Assembly (NCBI GenBank): GCA_014803985.1
Contig: JAAVAO010000006.1
Location: 3,469 to 67,468 of the forward strand
Reading direction: 5' to 3'
From: Treponema sp.
GTDB lineage: Bacteria; Spirochaetota; Spirochaetia; Treponematales; Treponemataceae
Length of the DNA: 64,000 nt
In this document: positions 9,134-18,081 of the stretch, piece by piece
How the letters are laid out: each line of letters opens with the position of its first letter
Position numbering within the stretch: the stretch's first letter is position 1
Position numbers and translations under genes: made by a program
The notes under the pieces: generated by a model
What the model was told of the DNA's origin: nothing
The model's database searches: none
Seen by the model: only the letters and a program-made list of their open reading frames with translations

Positions 9134-11239
9134 TTACGGTCTTTTCAGTGCAAAAATCGTGAGGTCATCTCGCTGGTCATCTTCAAGAACAGTTCTATAT
9201 ATAGTATATTCGCTTTCCGTATCATTTTCTTGAGAAGAAACAGGCGAACAATAGGTTTCGTACAAATTAAAATGATTTTTCAAAAACAAATCGATCTTTT
9301 TATCAACATAAATTCTATCAGAATCGGAAGCAGAAGCCGGCTTGTACATTCTAAAAACTTTTTCAATTGAAACCAATGCAATTATCGCATCACAGCACGA
9401 ACCTTCACAATTGCTAAAATCAAAAACGAGGTTTTCATCCCCAGCAGGATTTTCCTCTTTTTTCAAAACAAATTTCGATCGGGAAAAAACCGCCTCTATC
9501 ACCTGCCCTATACGCTCGCTCCCAAATAACTCTGTTCTTTCAACAACTCTGCAATCTTCAACAGTGTGAACAACTTTATATTTTGCATCCCTCACCAGTC
9601 GCATTGACTCTTCTATTCCGTCCGTATACAAAAATAATATGTCTCCATGTTCAAGCGTCACTTCCTCTTGAACAAAACCCCCGCTTCTATTTACCAAAGA
9701 CGATGAAAACGGACCTGCCGCCGGAGACTCCTTTAAAAACAACGTTTGCATACAAGATTTCTTTGCACGGTAGATATGTATAATATTATCTCCAGCATTA
9801 CACATATATGCCTTGCCGCTTTTAGAGTCATACAAAATTAAAATAATTGTGGCAAATTTTCCATGTAAAGGAAGGGACTCCAAAAAATCATTTATCTGAT
9901 AAACAAGCCTCGTTATATTTTTACCGCCACCGTGAGCCGACCACCCATCAAAGAATGCATTAAACAAAGTGGCAACAACTGTCATTATAAGACCAGCAGC
10001 TGTTCCATGACCAGAAGCATCAGACTTTATAAATGCATACCACCTTTCATTCAATTTTTTATAGTCAAAGTAATCGCCTGAAACACCAGATGCCCCCTCG
10101 TAATAACCAAACGTAATTATATTTTTGTCAGAATAAGAGGCAGTCGTTTTTTGCTCAAGCCCGTTTTTTGTTTCATTGAGTGGCAAGAACGCCTTTTGAA
10201 CAATCTTTCCATCATTCATCAACTTTTCCGCAAGAGCATCGGAAGCCAGCTCCTCTTTCAATTGGTTCATAGCGTCCCCAAGTCGTCCCAACTCATCGTT
10301 TCTATTGATTTTAATATTTTTTCGTTCTCCTGAAAGCGTTTCCTTGTGTTTTTCTGTGGCAATGTGGAGTGCAAACGACTCAAGCAATCGTATTGGCCGA
10401 ACAATATACCTCGCAATCATAAAAAAGCCAAACGCGCAGACTAAAAAAATCAGTGATGCAACTATAATTATAACAGTCATAAACTGCTCAAGAGATTCGT
10501 CAACAGAAGAAATGAGAGAAGAAGTGTCCACCCCCACAAGGACAAGACCATGCACAAAATCCGATGAATGGGGAACATAAAATACTATCGGACGATAAAA
10601 CAAATATGACGTATTTATTGCATGCAAGGCATTAAAAGCAAGCGAAGGAATGCATTGTTTGTCCACAAATTCATCCAACGCTCTATTCAATTTTAAGACA
10701 ACATCATCGTCTTCTATTTTAGAATGTGCGAAAGAATACTGTTCTTTAAGAAACAGAGAAACATCTTCATTCACGCTGCGGCACAATTCATCAAATTGAA
10801 TAAATTGCTCAGAAACAAGACAAGAAACGCCGGGAATAAATTCCTGTGTGTCGATTTTTTGTAAAATAGATTCATCGTTTGTTGTCCACACATGCAAATA
10901 AGAGCGAGCAGAAGACCGATTAGAAAAATCTTGATAAAAGTCATCGTCAATACAAAAACCTGTTACCGTTGTAAATTGTACTTCGGGCATATTTGAAATT
11001 TTGTTTGCCAAGAGGCTTAATTCCATTGTATTTCCCGTCGGCATATACATTTCCGCCCCGACTGATATAGTTGAAAGGAGCATATCTATTCGTGATTGCA
11101 ATTCAAAAGTCAATGTCTTTTCTATTGAATGGATTCTATAGCGTGCAAAAGGAATTAAAATGCCAAGCGTGAATAAAGCAATCAATGTAAAAATACAAGC
11201 GACTATTTCATAAATTAGGCTGCCTTTTACTTTTCGCAC
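9134..11239 (-). CDS. Membrane sensor with HAMP and SpoIIE/PP2C phosphatase domain
   Basis: The protein has an N-terminal membrane segment (ACIFTLIALFTLGILIPF), a ~230-residue extracytoplasmic region, a second membrane segment (MTVIIIVASLIFLVCAFGFFM) and a HAMP linker. A PP2C-type SpoIIE domain follows, with SGVSGDYFDY, SDASGHGTAAGL and LYTDGIEES, closing with DDLTIFALKR. Such proteins dephosphorylate anti-sigma-factor antagonists in response to an outside signal. About 110 residues are inserted between DGIEES and the terminal DDLTIF block, an unusual expansion. The ORF-track start lies inside tRNA-Pro; the GTG at 11237-11239 is chosen because it clears the tRNA and follows a GGTCAAGG stretch. 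No partner antagonist gene lies nearby. Confidence 0.82.
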   Translation of the reverse strand: MRKVKGSLIYEIVACIFTLIALFTLGILIPFARYRIHSIEKTLTFELQSRIDMLLSTISVGAEMYMPTGNTMELSLLANKISNMPEVQFTTVTGFCIDDDFYQDFSNRSSARSYLHVWTTNDESILQKIDTQEFIPGVSCLVSEQFIQFDELCRSVNEDVSLFLKEQYSFAHSKIEDDDVVLKLNRALDEFVDKQCIPSLAFNALHAINTSYLFYRPIVFYVPHSSDFVHGLVLVGVDTSSLISSVDESLEQFMTVIIIVASLIFLVCAFGFFMIARYIVRPIRLLESFALHIATEKHKETLSGERKNIKINRNDELGRLGDAMNQLKEELASDALAEKLMNDGKIVQKAFLPLNETKNGLEQKTTASYSDKNIITFGYYEGASGVSGDYFDYKKLNERWYAFIKSDASGHGTAAGLIMTVVATLFNAFFDGWSAHGGGKNITRLVYQINDFLESLPLHGKFATIILILYDSKSGKAYMCNAGDNIIHIYRAKKSCMQTLFLKESPAAGPFSSSLVNRSGGFVQEEVTLEHGDILFLYTDGIEESMRLVRDAKYKVVHTVEDCRVVERTELFGSERIGQVIEAVFSRSKFVLKKEENPAGDENLVFDFSNCEGSCCDAIIALVSIEKVFRMYKPASASDSDRIYVDKKIDLFLKNHFNLYETYCSPVSSQENDTESEYTIYRTVLEDDQRDDLTIFALKRP

Positions 11240-11281
11240 ATGTACCTTGACCTTTAGATTTTGTTCGTATTTCCAAGAATT

Positions 11282-11354
11282 TCGGGCAAACAGGATTTGA
11301 ACCTGCGACCTCAACGTCCCGAACGTCGCGCGCTACCAACTGCGCTATTGCCCG
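11282..11354 (-). tRNA. tRNA-Pro (anticodon CGG)
   Basis: A 73-nt cloverleaf with acceptor CGGGCAA/TTGCCCG, D-arm GCGC..GCGC, anticodon stem CGACG/CGTTG enclosing TTCGGGA (anticodon CGG, G37), and T-stem GCAGG/CCTGT with TTCAAAT loop. Discriminator is A; CCA is not encoded. C1-G72 fits proline identity. Confidence 0.93.
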
Positions 11355-11386
11355 TAAAAAAAACAGCCTTCCACAGGGAAGGCTTG

Positions 11387-11460
11387 CGCGAGTGACGGGG
11401 CTCGAACCCGTGATCTCCGGCGTGACAGGCCAGCGCGATAACCAGCTTCGCTACACCCGC
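11387..11460 (-). tRNA. tRNA-Asp (anticodon GTC)
   Basis: A 74-nt cloverleaf with acceptor GCGGGTG/CACTCGC, anticodon loop CTGTCAC (GTC), T-arm ACGGG-TTCGAGC-CCCGT and discriminator G. It lies 32 nt upstream of tRNA-Pro on the same strand and is probably cotranscribed with it. Confidence 0.95.
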
Positions 11461-11518
11461 AATGTTGTTATACTATAGCAAACAATTAAAAAAAAATCAA
11501 TAGGATTGCGCTATCTGT

Positions 11519-11543
11519 CGTGATTTTTTTTCAAAAAAAATCA
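11519..11543. repeat. Perfect A/T palindrome
   Basis: TGATTTTTTTTCAAAAAAAATCA, upstream of the tRNA pair. It opens a gene-free stretch (11461-12290) that also holds GCAAAAC...GTTTTGC inverted arms near 11630-11680. Confidence 0.5.
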
Positions 11544-11862
11544 TTGTGTATCGTTTTTTTCTTTTTTGCTTTTATAGTATTCAAGCGGTTTGTTACCTGC
11601 GCTTGCTCCCTCGCAATACAAATTTGCATGCAAAACGAGCGCATGAAGTCGAGGACAATCCACAGAGCAGTTTTGCATAAGCCTTGAGCATTGCGAAAAA
11701 GCAAAACAGGACAAGAGCGGTTTGCCCCGCAACCAAAAGACGAGGAATAAAACGTAGAAGAGCAATATATCTTCCGCCTCTTTACCAGCAACCTACAAAA
11801 TAGTAAAATTTATTGCAAAAATAGTTGACTGAATGAAAACTGTATTTTATAGTTTTAAAGAG

Positions 11863-12288
11863 GAGTTATGATAAAAGCACCGCACAAATGGCGCGATACT
11901 TTTATCATGACAAGTTTCCGTTGGAAACTTGCATATCAAATGCCACTTCTCATTTCATTACGAAGCGGCATAAAAAAGGTGAAAAACAGCAACTGAAATA
12001 GCATTGCTGTTTTTAATAGCGAGTTTTTTTTCAAAAACTCGCTTATCGTACTGCGATTTTCGCTTCGCTACAAAATCGCTTTTTCAGCAATTCCCGAATT
12101 TGACAATTCGCTCATTGCTGAAAATTAAGGAAGGTTTAAAAACAGCAACTGAAATGGCGTTGCTGTTTTTAATGGCGAGTTTTTTCAAAACTCGCTTATC
12201 AACTGCGATTTCTCACTTCGTTACGAAATCGCTTTTTCAGCAATGAAAAAAGTTGACATTTTTTTCATTGCTGAAAAGTAAGGAAGGA
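11863..12288 (+). repeat. Hairpin-chain leader upstream of the acidic-protein gene
   Basis: This is a chain of consecutive inverted repeats without a credible gene. In order: ATGATAAAAG...CTTTTATCAT, CAAGTTTCCgttGGAAACTTG, and ATGCC..GGCAT. Two direct copies (~11985-12130 and ~12137-12283) of a four-hairpin block follow: AACAGCAA/TTGCTGTT, CGAGTTTTT/AAAAACTCG, GCGATTT/AAATCGC and TTTTCAGCAAT/ATTGCTGAAAA. The chain ends at AAGGAAGG, the Shine-Dalgarno of the next gene. The first ~80 bp recur almost identically at 52621-52700 before hisD. Stem arms differ between copies while staying paired, and loop text such as CTCACTTCGTTACGA is conserved. Confidence 0.7.
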
Positions 12289-12290
12289 TT

Positions 12291-12569
12291 ATGGCAATTG
12301 AAAAAGACGCTTTAGATTCATATTCGTTTGATGATGAATATGACGAAGAATTCAATGATGACGAGTCTGACGAAGACATTGATGATTATGACGAGGATTC
12401 TCAATCGTATGAAGAGGCATTTGAAAATGATTATGACATTGATGATGCCTACGATGATTTTGAAGCGGAAGATGGCTATGACAACTCAAGCTATTACAAT
12501 GGCGAAGACGATCTAGAAAACCCAGACGATGCATTCTTTGATGAAGATGACGAGGAAGAGGATTTATAA
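12291..12569 (+). CDS. Highly acidic small protein
   Basis: This 92-residue protein is made up of Asp and Glu for about half its length, with scattered Tyr, Ser and Asn and almost no basic residues after position 5. There is no signal peptide or membrane segment. It could be an intrinsically disordered, nucleic-acid-mimicking protein, in the manner of the RNA-polymerase delta-subunit acidic tail, but no fold or family is recognisable. A good AAGGAAGG Shine-Dalgarno and the elaborate hairpin leader support it as a real gene. It converges with rsfS, only 21 bp apart. Confidence 0.7.
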   Translation: MAIEKDALDSYSFDDEYDEEFNDDESDEDIDDYDEDSQSYEEAFENDYDIDDAYDDFEAEDGYDNSSYYNGEDDLENPDDAFFDEDDEEEDL

Positions 12570-12590
12570 TAGCAAGATTCCTTTATTCTG

Positions 12591-12950
12591 CTATTCTTCC
12601 TTGTGGAAGTCAAGAATTTTTCCTGCATGCCACAGTTTTTCAAGGTCATAAAAATTTCTTGCGCTTTCAGACATCAAGTGAACTACAACAGGTCCAATGT
12701 CTATTAAATTCCAGTCATCTCCATCGGGCGACTTTCTATTCGTTTTGTGAAATTCAAGGTCGGCATCCTTTATATAATCCTTTATTTGTTTGTAAAGACC
12801 TTGCCAATGCGCAGAACTTGTTATAGTTGCAATCACAAAATAATCAGTCCAACTGTTCAACTCGGAAACATCAATTAAAACAACATTCCGTCCTTTTCCA
12901 TCTTCCATAAGCCTTGCAATATCAATGGCTTTCTCTTCAATAGTTTTCAT
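12591..12950 (-). CDS. rsfS: Ribosomal silencing factor RsfS
   Basis: RsfS binds ribosomal protein L14 and blocks 30S-50S joining during starvation. The 119-residue length and the block LNSWTDYFVIATITSSAHWQGLYKQIKD, plus DWNLIDIGPVVVHLM, are diagnostic of the DUF143 family. A GGAGG Shine-Dalgarno precedes ATG. It is the last gene of the obgE-nadD-yqeK-LCP series, a widely conserved order, with a 90-bp gap from the LCP gene. Confidence 0.93.
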   Translation of the reverse strand: MKTIEEKAIDIARLMEDGKGRNVVLIDVSELNSWTDYFVIATITSSAHWQGLYKQIKDYIKDADLEFHKTNRKSPDGDDWNLIDIGPVVVHLMSESARNFYDLEKLWHAGKILDFHKEE

Positions 12951-13040
12951 ATCATTCCTCCATACTTTTTTACATTCCGCAAACTCTCATAAAAACTGGC
13001 AACGCTTAATTAGTCGTCAATTTTTATCATTCGCCCTATT

Positions 13041-14273
13041 TTAATTATTTCGAGATGGACGAACATATCGTCCGTCAAAATCCTTGCCTAAAATAATCGT
13101 AAAGTCAACGCTTGCGGCATTCGTTCCAGTCGCATTCAAATTAACTTCCTCCTCAACGATATTTGTGCAATGTATAAAACTTCCAACCATATCCGCCATT
13201 TCCTTGTTACCAATATGATCAATTATAACGGTTTTTTCATAGTCATTAGAATCTGCATTTGTCGCACTCAAAACATCATAACTTGCATTTTGAAATAAAA
13301 TCGCCGTATTATGCGCAAGTCCCTGCACAGTCGTACCATTCTTTATGTCAAGAACATAAATTCGACTCGCCAATGTCCCGCTATTTGAAATCAAAATACT
13401 TGTACTTTGTCTAACCGCTTCCTTTATAAATTCCCCGTTGTTGAGCGGAAAAAGCAACGTTTGATTGTCAACGATCCTATTTCTCCCTGTAACAGTTTGA
13501 CACGCAATTGATTCCGAATCCATATCAGCAATAAGGGAAAGAAGCTGCATATCATCTTGAGACTGTTTTAAATTCACATCAAAAAATCGTTTGTATTCAT
13601 TAAAAAATGCCGTCTTTCCAAAAACAGAGGATTTTTTTTCATGCAAGGAAGTAAAAAATGAAGTTACAACGTTTTGATAGCGTTCTTGCACATCTTCTTC
13701 ATCCTCATCTTCAAGTCGATATTGCAAGTAAACTGAAATTTTATCACCATCAAGGGTTACCACTCCAGACGGCAAAAGCCATCTCTCTCCATTTTCCCCT
13801 TCAATGTCAATCGGGAACGGAACAAAAACTCTCAATCCGCCAAGCATATCCACAACGCGTGTAAAATCCTCAAAACGAATTACGAGTGAAAAAGGTATGC
13901 TCGTTCCCAAGAGATTTGCAACTTCCTCACGGTACGTATCAATCCCCTTTTCCTTATAGACATCATCTATACGGGCCGTGCGTTTAAGGCTTTGATAAAT
14001 TGCGCCCGTATTTCCTGGAATATTCACAGAAGAGGCTTTTTTTGAAACTGGATAATAAATCAAGACATTTGAAAACAACGCCTGTCTTTCATTATCAGAG
14101 CCATTATCAACAACAAAAAGAAGCCTGATAACTTTGTCATCTGAGATTTTTTCAGCAACAACATCAGAACGCATTGAAATCACCACAACGACAACAACCG
14201 CCGCCATTATCAAAAAAATAAGGGCTAAAAATAAAAACCCTTTTTGCTCATCGTTAATCTTTCGTTCCTTCAT
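13041..14273 (-). CDS. LytR-CpsA-Psr (LCP) family protein with LytR_C domain
   Basis: LCP proteins transfer glycopolymers from lipid carriers onto the cell wall in Gram-positives; in spirochaetes the substrate is unclear. One N-terminal membrane anchor (FLFLALIFLIMAAVVVVVVI) is followed by an extracytoplasmic LCP domain (SVNIPGNTGAIYQSL ... VDMLGGLRVFV ... LQYRLEDEDEEDVQERYQNVV). A C-terminal LytR_C-like domain follows (VLDIKNGTTVQGLAHNTAILF). The ATG at 14273 (MKERKIND) is preferred over the ORF-track TTG at 14303; it still overlaps yqeK by 20 nt, indicating coupling. The two LCP arginines are partly replaced, so enzymatic activity is not assured. Confidence 0.8.
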   Translation of the reverse strand: MKERKINDEQKGFLFLALIFLIMAAVVVVVVISMRSDVVAEKISDDKVIRLLFVVDNGSDNERQALFSNVLIYYPVSKKASSVNIPGNTGAIYQSLKRTARIDDVYKEKGIDTYREEVANLLGTSIPFSLVIRFEDFTRVVDMLGGLRVFVPFPIDIEGENGERWLLPSGVVTLDGDKISVYLQYRLEDEDEEDVQERYQNVVTSFFTSLHEKKSSVFGKTAFFNEYKRFFDVNLKQSQDDMQLLSLIADMDSESIACQTVTGRNRIVDNQTLLFPLNNGEFIKEAVRQSTSILISNSGTLASRIYVLDIKNGTTVQGLAHNTAILFQNASYDVLSATNADSNDYEKTVIIDHIGNKEMADMVGSFIHCTNIVEEEVNLNATGTNAASVDFTIILGKDFDGRYVRPSRNN

Positions 14274-14877
14274 TTTTGTCCCCAGAGATTTCCACCCCAT
14301 CAAGAGATTTTAAAAACTCCTCTGATTCATACGCTGTCTTTCTGCCCTTCCTGTGAAGATATGCAATATTTTCCTGTAGAACAGTTTTTACAAGAGCGTC
14401 AAGCGGCAGACGATACAGTTTTTTCAAATATGGTTTTGTAATATGCTCACGACCAGGCTCAATTTTATCCGCAGCATACAGCACTTTTGCAAGCGCGCAC
14501 ATTCCCTTTTTTCCTAAAGTGTGGTTTGCAACCGCCTCAATCACATCCTTGTCGTGAAAATCAAATTTCTCTTCAAGAAGAACGGCAGCCGCCCTGCCGT
14601 GAAGAAGCAACGGATTTTCATTTTCAATTTCCGAAACACCCTTTTTGTCTCTTTTCACAAGACAAATCAAGTCCTCCTTGACCATTCCCTTGCACATATC
14701 ATGGCTTAATCCCGCAAAAAAACCTTTGTCCTTGTCAAGTCCATAAAGGGAGCAAAGCGTTCTGCACATCTTTGCAGTGCGCATTGAATGTTCATATCTT
14801 TTTTTTGATACAGAAGAACGAACATATTTTTTCACCTTTTTGATAGGAATTTTCCCTTTTTCATCAACATCGTTCAT
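14254..14877 (-). CDS. yqeK: HD-domain hydrolase YqeK (Ap4A hydrolase type)
   Basis: YqeK family enzymes split diadenosine tetraphosphate symmetrically. HSMRTAKMCRTLC and GLSHDMCKGM provide the His and HD metal ligands, and ANHTLGKKGM and YAADKIEPGRE complete the HD-fold pattern. At 207 residues it is near the usual 190. It starts 2 nt after nadD ends, and its 3' end overlaps the LCP gene. Synteny with nadD and rsfS supports the assignment. Confidence 0.88.
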   Translation of the reverse strand: MNDVDEKGKIPIKKVKKYVRSSVSKKRYEHSMRTAKMCRTLCSLYGLDKDKGFFAGLSHDMCKGMVKEDLICLVKRDKKGVSEIENENPLLLHGRAAAVLLEEKFDFHDKDVIEAVANHTLGKKGMCALAKVLYAADKIEPGREHITKPYLKKLYRLPLDALVKTVLQENIAYLHRKGRKTAYESEEFLKSLDGVEISGDKNEGTKD

Positions 14878-14879
14878 TA

Positions 14880-15557
14880 TTATTCGCTTTTCACCCCGTA
14901 AAGATTATGACTTATAATATACTGAAAAACAACCTCTGGCACAAGGTAACGAAACGCCTTTCCATTTGCCATGCGACTTCGTATCTCCGTTGATGAAACA
15001 GGCAGAACAGGATTTTCAAGCATTATATGAGGGTATTTAAAATCCTTTTCAAAGTCATCCCCCACAAATTCATTTGTATAGCCACGAAGCGCTTTGTTTT
15101 CAAACAGCGAAACATCGACTCCGTTATTATCAGGATGACGGCGAGCCGTTATCAAATCCGCAAGACGCGCAATATCTTCAGCCTTGTGCCACTTGTGAAA
15201 TTGAGCGGCGGTTTCCTGCCCCATAATAAAAGCGGGTTTTCCTTCCAAAGAATCGCCGTATTTTTTTATAATATACAGAAGCGTGTCATACGTATACGAC
15301 GTACCCATTCTTTCAATCTCGCATGCCTCCGCTTCAAAATAGCACCTGCCGTCAACACCTGCACTTTTGCAAAACGCATCAACCATTGCAAAACGCTCTT
15401 CCGCACTCACAAGAGCATTCATCTCCTTATGCGGAGCGATAAAAAGCGGCACAAACAACACCTTGTCATAGTGAAGTTCGCGCACAACGGTTTCTGCAAG
15501 CATACAGTGTCCAATATGCAAGGGGTTAAAAGATCCACCAAGAATAGCGACTTTCAT
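14880..15557 (-). CDS. nadD: Nicotinate-nucleotide adenylyltransferase NadD
   Basis: NadD joins nicotinate mononucleotide and ATP to make deamido-NAD. The N-terminal nucleotidyltransferase motif GGSFNPLHIGH (8-18) and the C-terminal SSTEIRSR (about 200) are both present in 225 residues. AGGAAG precedes the ATG; the start overlaps the obgE stop by 4 nt, so translation is coupled. Confidence 0.94.
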   Translation of the reverse strand: MKVAILGGSFNPLHIGHCMLAETVVRELHYDKVLFVPLFIAPHKEMNALVSAEERFAMVDAFCKSAGVDGRCYFEAEACEIERMGTSYTYDTLLYIIKKYGDSLEGKPAFIMGQETAAQFHKWHKAEDIARLADLITARRHPDNNGVDVSLFENKALRGYTNEFVGDDFEKDFKYPHIMLENPVLPVSSTEIRSRMANGKAFRYLVPEVVFQYIISHNLYGVKSE

Positions 15558-16663
15558 TTTTCACTTCCTGGATACTGCACTTCCATATCTTCATCAACAG
15601 AACGAGTCGCTAAAAATTCATTGCGGGAAATTTCAGCCTGCAAAGAACTTCTATTTTCAAGTTGATTTACAAGGGTAATGATAGCGTTTCTTGCTCCGTT
15701 CATTCCCATATTATTTTGAATAGAAATAGGTATAACCTTTGTTTCAGGCTCAATTTTATGTATCGCCTCCACTATTTCAACGGCATTTCGCTCCGCGCCC
15801 TCAATGTCGATTTTATTGCACAAAACAATCCGCGGCTTTTCCATAAGATTTTCAGAATAGTTTTTCAATTCGGAACAGAGTGTTTTATAGGCAGTCAAGT
15901 AATTTTCATCGCTAGCATCGATCATAAAAATCAGGCATGAAGTCCTTGAAATATGCTTTAAAAAATCAAAACCCAACCCCACGCCCTCTGACGCCCCCTC
16001 AATGATTCCAGGAATGTCTGCAATTATTATATCCTCATCATCGTCAACACGAAGAACACCGAGATTTGGAATTTTTGTTGTAAATGGATACGGGGCAACT
16101 TTTGGCCGCGCATTTGTAAAAGCAGTAAGAAGAGAAGACTTCCCTGCATTAGGAAAACCAACAAGCCCCACATCTGCCATAATGCTCATTTCAAGACGGA
16201 GCTTTCTCATTTCGCCAGGAGTTCCGCTGTGAGCGTATCGAGGGGCTTGATTTGTAGATGACTTAAAATGAACGTTGCCCCAGCCTCCTTTCCCGCCTTC
16301 TAAAAACAAAAATTGCTCATTGTCATTTTCAAATGTAAATTCGTGGAGCAATTCATTAGTTTCATAGTCATATATAGCAGTTCCAGGCGGAACAGAAATC
16401 ACCACATCCTCTCCGTCTTTGCCAAATTTATTCCAACCTGAACCATCTCCACCGTTTCGAGCCTTGTAAATTCTGTGATGACGCAGCTTTGAAAGGGTGC
16501 GCATATTTTTCTTCAGGCAAAAAATCACATCTCCTCCACGCCCGCCATCTCCGCCGTTTGGACCTCCGTGCGGAATATATTTTTCCCGTCGAAACGAAAC
16601 GCATCCATTTCCGCCCTTTCCAGAATAAACTTCTATCACCGCCTCATCAGCAAAATGAATCAT
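15554..16663 (-). CDS. obgE: GTPase ObgE/CgtA
   Basis: Obg is a large-subunit assembly GTPase that also links to stress responses. The glycine-rich Obg fold fills residues 1-158 (VYSGKGGNGCVSFRREKYIPHGGP...). The G domain follows with GFPNAGKSSLL, DIPGIIEGA and CNKIDI. At 369 residues it carries only a short tail and lacks the OCT domain seen in Firmicutes. The ATG at 16663 is chosen because GAGGATTATTT precedes it and MIHFADEAVIEV matches the normal Obg start; the ORF-track start adds 21 unrelated residues. Confidence 0.95.
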   Translation of the reverse strand: MIHFADEAVIEVYSGKGGNGCVSFRREKYIPHGGPNGGDGGRGGDVIFCLKKNMRTLSKLRHHRIYKARNGGDGSGWNKFGKDGEDVVISVPPGTAIYDYETNELLHEFTFENDNEQFLFLEGGKGGWGNVHFKSSTNQAPRYAHSGTPGEMRKLRLEMSIMADVGLVGFPNAGKSSLLTAFTNARPKVAPYPFTTKIPNLGVLRVDDDEDIIIADIPGIIEGASEGVGLGFDFLKHISRTSCLIFMIDASDENYLTAYKTLCSELKNYSENLMEKPRIVLCNKIDIEGAERNAVEIVEAIHKIEPETKVIPISIQNNMGMNGARNAIITLVNQLENRSSLQAEISRNEFLATRSVDEDMEVQYPGSEK

Positions 16664-16744
16664 AAATAATCCTCTCATCACAAAAAAAATACCCGGCGGA
16701 AAATCCAAACCGGGCATCAGACGCAAAGTCTTGCGCTAAAATCC

Positions 16745-17002
16745 TTACGCATTTGCAGTTGTAACAGAAACATACTTTCTGTTTTTTCTCTCGTGGAATA
16801 AAACATTTCCATCTGCAGTTGCATACAAAGTATCATCGCCGCCGCGCTTAACATTATCGCCAGGGAAGAATTTTGTTCCTCGCTGTCTAACAATGATAGA
16901 ACCCGCCTTTACAACTTCTCCGCCATATTTTTTCACGCCCAAGCGTTTTGCGTTTGAATCACGACCGTTTTTCGCGCCGCTTCCACCTCTTGATCTTCCC
17001 AT
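16745..17002 (-). CDS. rpmA: 50S ribosomal protein L27
   Basis: The 85-residue protein contains the L27 signature [18 protein letters not shown] and [17 protein letters not shown]. The N-terminus MGRSRGGSG lacks the Firmicute-type pre-sequence that Prp removes. AGGAG precedes ATG. It lies in the usual rplU-prp-rpmA-obgE order. Confidence 0.97.
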   Translation of the reverse strand: MGRSRGGSGAKNGRDSNAKRLGVKKYGGEVVKAGSIIVRQRGTKFFPGDNVKRGGDDTLYATADGNVLFHERKNRKYVSVTTANA

Positions 17003-17083
17003 AGTATTCTCCTATAAAGCCAAAAAAGTTTTAGACTAGTAAATCTTTATCAATGACAAGTGCGTCTCTCCGCAACCATCATC

Positions 17084-17422
17084 TCAAACTTGTTCTTTTA
17101 AGAACGTACCATTGCGCGGATATTCCTTGAACAAGGATTCAAATCCCTCTTCCAAAAAATCCGCTGCAAAGATAAGCTTTTGTTCCAACTCCACTTTGGA
17201 GTCAATACTCTTTATACGAAAAGCCAAAACACCCCGCTCTGAAGTGTTTGACTCAATTTCAATGCCAGCAGTTTTTTCAAGAAGTGCAAGCGTTGTCCTC
17301 AACAAAATTGTTGCTGCACTACAAACTATATCACTTCCCCTTGCGGCATAGTCAGCGTGTCCTTGAGCGAAACACTCAAACAACGCACCGTTTCTTTTGC
17401 GCTTTAAAAGCACAGAAATCAT
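17084..17422 (-). CDS. prp: Ribosomal-processing cysteine protease Prp
   Basis: Prp (YsxB) cleaves the N-terminal extension of L27 in Firmicutes. The His22/Cys34 pair in GHADYAARGSDIVCSA is intact, and the 112-residue length is typical. It sits between rplU and rpmA as elsewhere. The local L27 has no recognisable cleavage extension, so the enzyme's present substrate is uncertain. Confidence 0.88.
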   Translation of the reverse strand: MISVLLKRKRNGALFECFAQGHADYAARGSDIVCSAATILLRTTLALLEKTAGIEIESNTSERGVLAFRIKSIDSKVELEQKLIFAADFLEEGFESLFKEYPRNGTFLKEQV

Positions 17423-17430
17423 ATAAAAAA

Positions 17431-17745
17431 CTACGCAGTAACAATGTCTTCCACTCGAACATGCGTGTAATGCTGCCTATGTCCGTGAAGACGATGATAA
17501 TCTTTCTTTGACTTATACTTAAAAACAAGAATCTTTTTATCCCTGAAAGAATCTTCAACTACAATCTGAACTTTTGCGCCCTTAACATAAGGAGTGCCAA
17601 GCGACACTTTTTCTCCATCGCTAACAAGAAGAACTGTATCAACATCAATCTTTGAGCCTTTTTCAGCATCGATTTTGTCAACAGTAAGAAGCGCGCCTTT
17701 TTCAGCCTTATACTGTTTGCCTTTATACTCAACAAGTGCGTACAT
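17431..17745 (-). CDS. rplU: 50S ribosomal protein L21
   Basis: This 104-residue protein carries the L21 hallmarks MYALVEYKGKQYK, KVSLGTPYVKGAKV and KYKSKKDYHRLHGHRQHYT. GAGG precedes ATG. It is the first gene of the rplU-prp-rpmA-obgE-nadD-yqeK run and so its upstream region (17746-17830) should carry the operon promoter. Confidence 0.97.
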   Translation of the reverse strand: MYALVEYKGKQYKAEKGALLTVDKIDAEKGSKIDVDTVLLVSDGEKVSLGTPYVKGAKVQIVVEDSFRDKKILVFKYKSKKDYHRLHGHRQHYTHVRVEDIVTA

Positions 17746-18013
17746 ATAAACACCTCAACTAAAAAATTACACAAGTCGCCGCAACATTGCAAAAACACAC
17801 TGCGACACTTTTAGCATTATTTGTAGAATGAATAATAACAGAAATCACCATTGCAAGTCAATAGCAACAAAGAAGAATTTATTCGCAGGGCTTTATTTTG
17901 ACTTTGAAAACACATTTTTGTAAATCAAAAGACAAGGGGTTACAACCCACGAGCTGGTTTTGGCAGTGGATTGTAACACTACTAAAGGCGATTCTCACTG
18001 TCGGTAGGGAAAC

Positions 18014-18042
18014 CTGCGAGTTCTGCCTTGCAAAACTCGCAG
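18014..18042. repeat. Intergenic hairpin between htrA and rplU
   Basis: CTGCGAGTT...AACTCGCAG, a 9-bp stem. The 336-bp gap 17746-18081 also has phrases shared with other intergenic repeats (for example CTTGCAAAACTCGC). No gene is supported in it. Confidence 0.5.
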
Positions 18043-18081
18043 ACTAGCATCTTGCACTGACAAAATGCCTTTGCAAATTCC

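Noticed and set aside
11531-11791. 86- and 74-residue minus-strand ORFs in the gap after tRNA-Asp
   Set aside because: No SD, odd composition and palindromic DNA; treated as spurious.
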